Origin: Anaerolineales bacterium
GTDB lineage: Bacteria > Chloroflexota > Anaerolineae > Anaerolineales > Villigracilaceae
NCBI GenBank assembly: GCA_024763295.1
Contig: JANTFU010000015.1
Coordinates: forward strand, 1-16,860
Length of the DNA stretch: 16,860 nucleotides
Direction: 5' to 3'
Shown: one piece after another, positions 7,341-13,495 of the stretch
Position numbering within the stretch: position 1 is the first letter of the stretch
Layout of the letters: each line of letters starts with the position of its first letter
Notes under the pieces: model-generated
The model's database searches: none
Told to the model about the DNA's origin: nothing
The model's input: only the letters and a program-made list of their open reading frames with translations
Made by a program: the position numbers and the translations under genes

Positions 7341-7410
7341 GGGTAATTAGGTGTCAGGGAATCAGGTATCAGGTGATTAGGTGATTAGGTAATTGGGTGA
7401 TTGGGTGTCA
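7341..7410. repeat. Degenerate octamer tandem array
   Basis: About nine near-octamer units of the type RGGTNATT run in tandem, for example AGGTGATT (7371-7378), AGGTGATT (7379-7386), AGGTAATT (7387-7394) and GGGTGATT (7395-7402). The array lies just upstream of ccmA in its transcription direction. A short stretch of the same sort (GGGTAATTGG) occurs near 3765-3774, upstream of the M28 gene. Confidence 0.6.
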
Positions 7411-7451
7411 GAAAATCACTCTTGATTGCCTGATCACGAATCACTAATCCC

Positions 7452-7486
7452 TAATAACTAACAACTAATCTCTAATAACTAATCAA
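7452..7486. repeat. Heptamer TAAYAAC array at the cytochrome gene stop
   Basis: Units TAATAAC (7452), TAACAAC (7459), TAATCTC (7466), TAATAAC (7473) and TAATCAA (7480) follow with period seven and run into the last codons of the cytochrome lipoprotein gene. The same heptamer forms a longer array at 9174-9229, upstream of that gene. Confidence 0.65.
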
Positions 7487-9107
7487 CCAATTCCTTCAAG
7501 CGTTCTTTCAATTCTGCGCGCCGTTTTTCATACACGTCTTTGTTGATTTGCCCGTCGCGGTAGGAGTCATCGAGGGCGATGATGGCGTCCATAATGGATT
7601 CGGCGTCGTCGTAATCGGCTTCGTCAGCCTCTTCTTCAGCGTCGTCATACTCGTCTTCTGTGCGGCTGCGTGTGTACATCCATATACCCGCGCCGATTAG
7701 CACTGCGCCAAAAGCGATGACGCCCCACAGGATGTTTTTCGTGGAATTGCTTCCATCGGCGGTAGTTGACGCAGGTTTGCCGGAAACTTGCATGGTCAGC
7801 GTTGAGCCGACGGGCAGCGGTTGGCTTGAATAAACATTGTAAATCAAGCCTTGCGCTTCGCGTTCACCGCTGTCGGTTAGCAGGTCACTTTTAATTTTGA
7901 TGCCTTTCGGTGCCATGACAATTGCGGAATCAATGGGCAGGTTGATGGGCTGAACAAGATCCATTTTCTTGCCGTAGGGCAGTTCAAAGAAGACAATCAC
8001 CTGATGCTGTCCAATGCCGGGGGCAATTGCGGCGGTATCGCCGAAGCCGGTTGCGGTTTGGGTATAGCGTTCGCCAATGGTGCTGTCTTCAAAGCTGATG
8101 TTTGTCGCACCTTCGGGTAAATCAAATTCAATCGTCGCTTCGCCTTCGTTTTCTGCCACAATGGCGTAAACGGTCGGGTTGGTGACGACAAAGACTTCGA
8201 CGACCTGAATCGTTTCGTAGGTTGAATCCTGCGTTTCAAAGAACATGTGCAGGCGGTCAATGCTGAGTTTCGATGTGTCGGTGCTGGTTTCGTAATAGGT
8301 CAGCGGCAGGTCGAGGCTGGTGACGCCTTCGGTTACAAAGCCCGGCTCCGATGAGAAGGAGAGCAAATCCGTTTGGATGACCGCCACAAAAGCGCGGTTG
8401 ACGGGCATTTCAACATTTTCAAACAGATAGGTGCCATCGGGGTTGACGGTTGTCTCGGCAAAATAGGCTTCGTTGAATGAGCCGCTCATGCCATCATGGT
8501 CGTAGCCTTGTAATTGGACGGTGAGACCTTCGGGCAGGGATGCGTCGCTTGAGCCGTTCAGGATTGAACCGGAAACGGTGCCGATCTCGGATTGCGCTTC
8601 GCTCTCCGTTTTGCCGGTTTCTTGCCCATCGGCAGTGGATGCGGCGTTTGGCTCTTCGGCGGGTTCTTCGGTCGCCATAGCGGTATCAGCCCCCGCGTCC
8701 GCGTTTGTATCGGCGGCGGGTAAATCCCGTAGATAGACGACGAGCGCGTCAATCTCGGCTTCAGTCAGCTTGTCACCGAAAGGAGGCATGCCTACATCGT
8801 TGCCTGCGCCGATCAGGGCGAAGAGCATTGCATCCGGGAAGCGCTCCATGCGTTCTTTGTCGCGCAGGTTGGCGTCAACCGTGCCGTTATCGCCGTCTGT
8901 GCCGTGACAAATCGCGCAGTTTTCGGCGTAGAGTGCGGCGGCGTCGATGTCAGTGGCGGCTGGGGCGGCTTCTTGCGCGGGAGGTTCGGTCGCTTCGACG
9001 GCGGGGACGCTGGAGTTTGGCGGTGGGGTCAAATCCTCCGCCAGCGAAACGCAGCCGGTGAGTGCCAGAGCTGCGATTATGAGCAGGATGAGAAAACGTG
9101 ATTTCAT
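7479..9107 (-). CDS. Multidomain c-type cytochrome lipoprotein of the ccm operon
   Basis: A 542-residue protein. Residues 1-18 are a signal peptide ending in the lipobox LTGC, with C19 as the lipid anchor. After a Pro/Ala-rich linker comes a class-I cytochrome c domain (about 55-130) with C64-A-I-C67-H68 and probable distal ligand M107 in GMPPFGDK. A low-complexity linker (about 131-172) leads to a beta-rich domain (175-275) like carboxypeptidase-regulatory or Ig-like folds (GTVSGSILNGSS, NPDGTYLFENVEM), then a second beta-rich region (280-445). A transmembrane helix spans about 459-478 (NILWGVIAFGAVLIGAGIWM), followed by RSR, an Asp/Glu-rich stretch and a helical hairpin tail (508-542). By the positive-inside rule the tail is cytoplasmic. 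It could be a redox partner of the maturation machinery or simply its client; I do not recognise a named family for the full architecture. Confidence 0.85.
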   Translation of the reverse strand: MKSRFLILLIIAALALTGCVSLAEDLTPPPNSSVPAVEATEPPAQEAAPAATDIDAAALYAENCAICHGTDGDNGTVDANLRDKERMERFPDAMLFALIGAGNDVGMPPFGDKLTEAEIDALVVYLRDLPAADTNADAGADTAMATEEPAEEPNAASTADGQETGKTESEAQSEIGTVSGSILNGSSDASLPEGLTVQLQGYDHDGMSGSFNEAYFAETTVNPDGTYLFENVEMPVNRAFVAVIQTDLLSFSSEPGFVTEGVTSLDLPLTYYETSTDTSKLSIDRLHMFFETQDSTYETIQVVEVFVVTNPTVYAIVAENEGEATIEFDLPEGATNISFEDSTIGERYTQTATGFGDTAAIAPGIGQHQVIVFFELPYGKKMDLVQPINLPIDSAIVMAPKGIKIKSDLLTDSGEREAQGLIYNVYSSQPLPVGSTLTMQVSGKPASTTADGSNSTKNILWGVIAFGAVLIGAGIWMYTRSRTEDEYDDAEEEADEADYDDAESIMDAIIALDDSYRDGQINKDVYEKRRAELKERLKELVD

Positions 9108-9173
9108 GGGATACCTTTGATGTGAAATGTGAAATGTTGCGTGGTGCGTATTGTTAACAGAGTTGTAACCGAC

Positions 9174-9229
9174 TAATAACTAACAACTAACAACTAATAA
9201 CTAATAACTAATAACTAACAACTAATAAC
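9174..9229. repeat. Eight tandem copies of TAAYAAC
   Basis: Eight exact heptamers, TAATAAC or TAACAAC, run without interruption (units begin at 9174, 9181, 9188, 9195, 9202, 9209, 9216 and 9223). Read on the minus strand, each unit contributes a TAG, and since seven is not a multiple of three the array closes all three frames. It lies between the zinc-ribbon gene and the cytochrome lipoprotein gene. Confidence 0.85.
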
Positions 9230-9232
9230 TCT

Positions 9233-9757
9233 CTAAACTTTTTTACCACAATTGGTGCAGAATTTATCGGTCGCCAAAACGGCGTGACCGCAGTTCGGGC
9301 AGAATCCGCCCGATTTTGCTTTGCGCTTGGAGCGACGCGCGGCGATCATGGATTCCAGATCGTCGTCGGCATCAAGCGTGGGCGCGGTTTGCGCTTTGGC
9401 TTTGGGCGTGTCCGTTGCGTCCGCACGCCGAGCGGCGATGACGGCTTCGAGACGGTCTTCCGCGCTGGCGTCTTTTGCGCCTTCGTATTCATCAAGTTTG
9501 CGGAGCGCGTCCGCGCCTTTTTTAAGCAGGTCTGTGCGTTGAACGGTGTATGCTTCTTCGGGCACTTTGCCCAGCTCGTAGTCGAAATCGAGTTCCTTGA
9601 GCGCGTTAATATAACGGTCGCGCTCGGCGAGCAGGTGCGAGTGTTCCAGTTCTTCCGCCGAAACAATCTTTGCGCGGCGTTCCATATAAGGTTGAATGAT
9701 GTACATTGTCACGAGTGTGGCAACTGCGAGGGTTAGGAAAATTGCGCCAATATCCAT
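9233..9757 (-). CDS. CcmI-like membrane protein with C-terminal zinc ribbon
   Basis: A 174-residue protein. One N-terminal transmembrane helix (about residues 4-22) is followed by ERRAK, which predicts a cytoplasmic C-terminus. Residues 40-92 form a charged helical hairpin (AERDRYINALKELDFDYELG, then PEEAYTVQRTDLL), the pattern of the first domain of CcmI/CycH. A disordered linker carries two similar motifs, DRLEAVIAARR and DDLESMIAARR. The end is a zinc ribbon with C153, C156, C167 and C170 (FCPNCGH, FCTNCGKK). Proteobacterial CcmI chaperones apocytochrome through a periplasmic TPR region, which is missing here. The gene lies in the operon after ccmG. The start at 9757 has AAAGAGA upstream. 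The role in maturation is inferred from position and hairpin similarity only. Confidence 0.8.
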   Translation of the reverse strand: MDIGAIFLTLAVATLVTMYIIQPYMERRAKIVSAEELEHSHLLAERDRYINALKELDFDYELGKVPEEAYTVQRTDLLKKGADALRKLDEYEGAKDASAEDRLEAVIAARRADATDTPKAKAQTAPTLDADDDLESMIAARRSKRKAKSGGFCPNCGHAVLATDKFCTNCGKKV

Positions 9758-9841
9758 AAGGTCTCTTTTCTCTCAAAATCTTTTAACAGGAAGGGTACGA
9801 AGAAGTACAACGCTTGAAAAAACAAGGGGCTTCACTCATGT

Positions 9842-9901
9842 CGTATTGCGTAGTGCGTATTTCGTAAGGAATTTCCGGATTGCAAATCATTACGCAATAC
9901 G
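9842..9901. repeat. Palindromic CGTATTGCGTA element
   Basis: A perfect 11-bp inverted repeat, CGTATTGCGTA (9842-9852) and TACGCAATACG (9891-9901), with an inner palindrome GGAATTTCC (9868-9876). It is the best-formed member of the TTGCGTA family in this window and sits between ccmG and the zinc-ribbon gene. Confidence 0.75.
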
Positions 9902-9924
9902 TTAGCGTCCTTCGTGTTCAATCT

Positions 9925-10512
9925 CTAGCGTGTCAACAAATCGTCAATAATCGCCGTAATCTGCTGTGTCGTTGCAAAGGGTCCAAGCTGGACATGCTGC
10001 ACAACGCCATCACGGTCGATAAAGTAGGTTTCCGGCACACCCGAAATACGAAAAGCCTGTGAAATCTGCGTCCCCATGTCGGGACCATTCGGGTAGGTGA
10101 TGTCATAACGTTCGAGATAGCCGCGTGCTTCCGGTTCGGTGTCTACATAATCGACACCGATGAAAATCACATCGCCGCTTGACTCGTACATGCGCCAAGC
10201 CTCTTCGAGTTCGACAGCTTCATCTTTGCAGGTGATGCACCAACTCGCCCAAAAATTGAGCACGACGACCTTGCCGCGCAAATCGGTCAGCGAGATTTCG
10301 TTTACGCCTTCATATTCATAACCTTCAAAAAGCGGCATTGTGAAATCAAATTCGTCGGTTTCAGCGCCGGCTTGCAAGTTGCCTTCTTGCGCGCGTTGTA
10401 AACCGACAAAAATAACTGCCAATAAAGCAACCAAGACCGTCCAAATCGTAATCTGTGCCCAGAGGGGCATTCCGCGCTTGGGCGTATTGTTTTCGGGGAT
10501 ATTTTCTGTCAT
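9925..10512 (-). CDS. ccmG: Membrane-anchored thioredoxin-like CcmG/ResA/TlpA protein
   Basis: A 195-residue protein. Its single N-terminal helix (about residues 18-38) anchors a thioredoxin-fold domain outside the membrane. The active site is W91-C92-I-T-C95 in NFWASWCITCKDE, and the cis-proline loop is GVPETYFID (P160). The family reduces the CXXCH disulfide of apocytochrome c before heme attachment. The position in the operon supports CcmG; at sequence level it could equally be called ResA- or TlpA-like. The start at 10512 has GGAG upstream. No CcdA/DsbD electron donor is encoded in this window. Confidence 0.88.
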   Translation of the reverse strand: MTENIPENNTPKRGMPLWAQITIWTVLVALLAVIFVGLQRAQEGNLQAGAETDEFDFTMPLFEGYEYEGVNEISLTDLRGKVVVLNFWASWCITCKDEAVELEEAWRMYESSGDVIFIGVDYVDTEPEARGYLERYDITYPNGPDMGTQISQAFRISGVPETYFIDRDGVVQHVQLGPFATTQQITAIIDDLLTR

Positions 10513-10531
10513 AAAAACTCCAGCTTTGCGT

Positions 10532-10618
10532 CACGTCACTGCGAGCGTCTTTTTGCGAAGCAGTCCCCCGTTCTGAGTGGAGATTGCTTCGGCGATGAAG
10601 CTGCCTCGCAATGACGTG
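10532..10618. repeat. Nested palindromic element with CGTCATTGCGAG-type ends
   Basis: Outer arms CACGTCACTGCGAG (10532-10545) and CTCGCAATGACGTG (10605-10618) pair with one mismatch in 14. Inner arms CGAAGCAGTC and GATTGCTTCG pair with one mismatch in 10. Ends of the form GTCATTGCGAG with inner GAAGCAATC are a widespread dispersed bacterial repeat known to me from several phyla. It sits upstream of ccmG. Confidence 0.8.
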
Positions 10619-10635
10619 TAAAGTATCTGCTGAAA

Positions 10636-10675
10636 CGAGAAACGTAAAATATGCATGCGGGGATTACGTTTCTCG
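10636..10675. repeat. 12-bp inverted repeat just past the ccmH stop
   Basis: CGAGAAACGTAA (10636-10647) and TTACGTTTCTCG (10664-10675) form a perfect stem with a 16-base loop, directly after the ccmH stop on the minus strand. No T-run follows on either strand, so it may stabilise the mRNA or be a repeat rather than a terminator. Confidence 0.6.
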
Positions 10676-10682
10676 CTTCATT

Positions 10683-11195
10683 TTAATCTCTCTTCTTCAT
10701 CTCCGCTTCGAGACGGGCAATGTAATCATCTTCGTCCGCATCGGGCGTGGATGTTGGGCTTGCTTCCGCTATTTTGGCATCTTCGGCGTCGTCATCGTTG
10801 CTCCGCCATTGCATGAACGCGCGGAAGAGAATGATGAAACCGATCAAAATAATGATGGGCGGAACGACATACGCCAAAAGATGAAAGCCTTCTAAGGGCG
10901 GCTCATCGAGCACGCGCGCGCCGTAGTTGGCGACGAAATAATCTTTGATTTCTTGCTCTGTCCAGCCTTCGGAGAGTTTCAAGCGGATGAGTTCGCGCCA
11001 TTGCTTGCAGGCTTGCGTTTCGCAGACATCGAGGGGCGTGTTTTCACAAACCGGGCAGAAAAGCTGCTCGGCGACAGCGTTCACTTCGTCGTCGCTGATG
11101 CTTTCGGGTCCGCCACCCTGTGCGGCAACGGTACCCACCGAAAGAAAGAGCGATCCGATGATCAACGCCAATAGTACAAGATTTATTTTCTTCAT
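10683..11195 (-). CDS. ccmH: Cytochrome c maturation protein CcmH/CycL with four cysteines
   Basis: A 170-residue protein. Residues 1-25 are a signal peptide (LVLLALIIGSLFLSVGTVAA). The periplasmic domain has the CcmH core EQLFCPVCENTPLD, with redox cysteines C47 and C50, and the helical part WRELIRLKLSEGWTEQEIKDY and FVANYGARVL. A C-terminal membrane helix (about 106-126) and an acidic tail follow. Two more cysteines, C58 and C63, lie just after the CxxC pair; the classical proteobacterial core (LRCPVCQ) lacks them. CcmH takes part in thiol reduction of apocytochrome c and heme ligation with CcmF. The start at 11195 is chosen because the signal peptide begins there; an in-frame start at 11288 would translate a palindromic repeat. 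The ribosome site is weak (GAG). Confidence 0.9.
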   Translation of the reverse strand: MKKINLVLLALIIGSLFLSVGTVAAQGGGPESISDDEVNAVAEQLFCPVCENTPLDVCETQACKQWRELIRLKLSEGWTEQEIKDYFVANYGARVLDEPPLEGFHLLAYVVPPIIILIGFIILFRAFMQWRSNDDDAEDAKIAEASPTSTPDADEDDYIARLEAEMKKRD

Positions 11196-11228
11196 AGGTT
11201 TACTCAAATCAAAAAAATGGATGAATTT

Positions 11229-11303
11229 GCGAGGCGGGTGCTTTTCCGCCGAAGCAATCTCAAGGAATATGAGACCGCTTCGTCGCAAGTGCGTGCTCCT
11301 CGC
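11229..11303. repeat. Palindromic repeat, copy A (between ccmF and ccmH)
   Basis: The element runs from GCGAGG (11229-11234) to CCTCGC (11298-11303) with an internal region containing GAAGCAATCTC and GAGACCGCTTCG. A diverged second copy lies between ccmE and ccmF at about 13304-13390, sharing GAGACC-CTTCG-CGCAA-TGCG-TCCTC in order. Confidence 0.65.
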
Positions 11304-11317
11304 GGAGTCATCTTTCC

Positions 11318-13267
11318 TTACTCTTCACCATCCGACCAAGCAGCTACCAAAATGCCGAAAATGAAGACAAAGCCGCCAATCCAAACCCACTTGACGAGCG
11401 GGTTGTGATAGACCTTGAAAGGGGTGCTGTTTGGCGTGATACCTTCCCAGTTGACGAGGATGACGTAGATATCGTCCACGAGCGTGCTGCGCACGCCGGG
11501 GATGGTCATCGGTTGTCCGTCGGGGTAGATGTCGAAACGTGGCGCGAGATGGTCGATTTCTTTGCCATTTTTAATCAGGGTCAGTTCGGCGCGGGTGACG
11601 TAACGCCCGTCTTCGTGGCGGAATTGTTCCAGATCATCGTAGCGGACGGTGTAGCCTGCCAATTCGATGGTCTCGCCAATAGAAATGTGGCGCTGGGTGT
11701 CGGTTTGGAACATCTCAATCCCGATGATGCCGATGCCCATCAAGACCATGCTGATGTGGATGATATAACCGCCATAGCGTCGGCGATTACGCTTGACCAG
11801 ATTGACTAACTCAACCAGAAAATTCTTGCCGGATTTGCGACTGCGTGCCTGTGCGCCACGCCAAAATTCGTAAATGCTAACCGTGATGACCAACGCGACG
11901 AGCGTGAAGCCCAGTAGCGGAATCCAGTTGGTAACGCCAGCTGCCAGCGCCCAAATCGGCGCAAGCAGTGCCACCAAAGCCGGTTTCCAGATGGCGCGTC
12001 CCAGCGTTTTGACGGTGGAAATGCCCCAACCGGAAAGCGGCGCAACGCCCATCAGCAACATCAAGGCTCCCCAAATGGGACCGGTTGCGCGCTCGTAGAA
12101 GGGCGGTCCAACGGTCACTTTGGAGCCGGTGAAAAGCTCGGAAAGCAGCGGAAAGATGACGCCCCAAAAACAGATTACCAAAATGCTTAGAAAGAGCAGG
12201 TTATTCAGCAAAAAGAGCGCTTCACGCGAGAGCAGCGACTTCATCTCGGTTTCCGATTTCAGGTCAGACCAGCGCCAAATCAGCAGGGCAATGGAAACGA
12301 TAAAAGTGAAACCGATAAATATGAAGAATAACGGACCGATTTCGCTCTGCGCAAAGGCATGTACGGATGAAAGTACACCTGAGCGTGTTAGGAATGTGCC
12401 GAAGAGCACCAGATCATAGGTCAGGATAATCAAAATCATATTCCAGTGCTTTAACATGCCGCGCTTTTCTTGAATCATAACGGAGTGCAGAAAAGCCGTG
12501 CCGGTTAGCCAGGGCATCAGCGCGGAGATTTCAACCGGGTCCCAGCCCCAGTAGCCGCCCCAACCAAGTACGTCATACGCCCAGCGCATCCCCAGCACCA
12601 AGCCGAGTGAAAGGAAAAGCCACGCCCAGAGAGTCCAGCGGCGTGTTAGGCGGATCCAGCGGTCATCGGTGCGCCCGGTAATCAGTGCAGCAATCGCAAA
12701 GGAGAAGGGAATTGTGAACGAAACAAAGCCGAGATATTGCATCGGCGGGTGGATAATCATACCCGGGTGGCGCAGGAGCGGGTTCAAGCCGCGCCCATCT
12801 GTGGGGGCGATGCCGGGAATCAACTTGAAAGGATTTTCAAAGAAAACATTCAGGGCAAGGAAGAAGGCGAGCGTAATGCCCGAAATCGTCAAAACCCACG
12901 GCAGCAGTTCGCGATCTCGATCCCATCTGCGCAGAGCCACGAGCGAAGTGAAACTGGACAGCAACCAACCCCAAAACAGGAGCGATCCGGGCTGTCCGCC
13001 CCACCAGGCGGTGACCTTCAAATAGAGCGGCATCGTTCTGTTGGTTACCGACCAAACATATTCCACTTCATAATGTTCATTAACCAATAAATAAATCAAA
13101 ATCGCCGCAGAAATGGTCAGCAGGGGCCAAGTGAGCAGCATGGCGCGGCGAGCGCTTTCGATCATCGCGGCGGACTGTTTCTTTTGACCGACCAGAGCAA
13201 TCAAAACGCTGTAAACGGTGACGAGCAAGGTGAGAATTAGGACGCCATAACCAAGGCTGGGAAGCAT
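11318..13267 (-). CDS. ccmF: Cytochrome c heme lyase subunit CcmF
   Basis: A 649-residue polytopic membrane protein of the CcmF family, which with CcmH attaches heme from CcmE to the CXXCH of apocytochromes. Family blocks are plain: WWGGQPGSLLFWGWLLS (from residue 88), NPLLRHPGMIIHPPMQYLG (162-180), the tryptophan-rich heme site WGGYWGWDPVE (236-246) and TFLTRSGVLSSVHAF (291-305). Candidate heme-ligating histidines are H173, H261 and H303. The length is normal. A periplasmic region near residues 530-620 precedes the final helix. The start at 13267 has AAGGAG eight bases upstream. It is the second gene of the operon. Confidence 0.96.
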   Translation of the reverse strand: MLPSLGYGVLILTLLVTVYSVLIALVGQKKQSAAMIESARRAMLLTWPLLTISAAILIYLLVNEHYEVEYVWSVTNRTMPLYLKVTAWWGGQPGSLLFWGWLLSSFTSLVALRRWDRDRELLPWVLTISGITLAFFLALNVFFENPFKLIPGIAPTDGRGLNPLLRHPGMIIHPPMQYLGFVSFTIPFSFAIAALITGRTDDRWIRLTRRWTLWAWLFLSLGLVLGMRWAYDVLGWGGYWGWDPVEISALMPWLTGTAFLHSVMIQEKRGMLKHWNMILIILTYDLVLFGTFLTRSGVLSSVHAFAQSEIGPLFFIFIGFTFIVSIALLIWRWSDLKSETEMKSLLSREALFLLNNLLFLSILVICFWGVIFPLLSELFTGSKVTVGPPFYERATGPIWGALMLLMGVAPLSGWGISTVKTLGRAIWKPALVALLAPIWALAAGVTNWIPLLGFTLVALVITVSIYEFWRGAQARSRKSGKNFLVELVNLVKRNRRRYGGYIIHISMVLMGIGIIGIEMFQTDTQRHISIGETIELAGYTVRYDDLEQFRHEDGRYVTRAELTLIKNGKEIDHLAPRFDIYPDGQPMTIPGVRSTLVDDIYVILVNWEGITPNSTPFKVYHNPLVKWVWIGGFVFIFGILVAAWSDGEE

Positions 13268-13289
13268 AAAAGTTACTCCTTATGTATAT

Positions 13290-13403
13290 AATTCCAAGTT
13301 TGAGCGAATCTACGAGGTAGTTTTGCCGTTGATGCAGTCTTGCGGGAAAGGTGAGACCACTTCGGCGCAAATGCGAGTTCCTCATGGGTGCATATTTGGA
13401 ATT
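13290..13403. repeat. Palindromic repeat, copy B (between ccmE and ccmF)
   Basis: The element about 13304-13390 is a diverged copy of 11229-11303 and is bracketed by an 8-bp inverted repeat, AATTCCAA (13290-13297) and TTGGAATT (13396-13403). The bracket could be the terminal repeat of a small non-autonomous element. Confidence 0.55.
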
Positions 13404-13416
13404 ACTCCTTTTCAGA

Positions 13417-13478
13417 CGAAATGACAGTCGCGCTACGCTCGTGTGAGCGGCTTGCTGACTGCCATTTCGATTTTTTTC
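13417..13478. repeat. Hairpin with T-run between ccmE and ccmF
   Basis: CGAAATGACAGTC (13417-13429) faces GACTGCCATTTCG (13457-13469), one mismatch in 13, with an inner CGCTC/GAGCG stem. A run of seven T follows on the plus strand. The genes here are on the minus strand, where the run would precede the stem as A, so it should not stop operon transcription; it could block antisense transcripts. Confidence 0.6.
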
Positions 13479-13495
13479 CGAAGAAAAGCCGGAGA

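Noticed and set aside
9174..9229. CRISPR-like array
   Set aside because: The heptamers are contiguous, with no unique spacers and no cas genes nearby.
9284..9736. Plus-strand open frame of 150 codons opposite the zinc-ribbon gene
   Set aside because: The translation is Phe/Arg/Val-rich with no recognisable motifs, and the minus strand encodes a coherent protein with a zinc ribbon.
11196..11288. Longer start for ccmH at 11288
   Set aside because: The added residues come from palindromic repeat copy A and would place about 30 residues ahead of a clean signal peptide.
13417..13478. Terminator for the ccm operon after ccmE
   Set aside because: The T-run is on the plus strand only; on the coding (minus) strand it precedes the stem, so it would not terminate ccm transcription.
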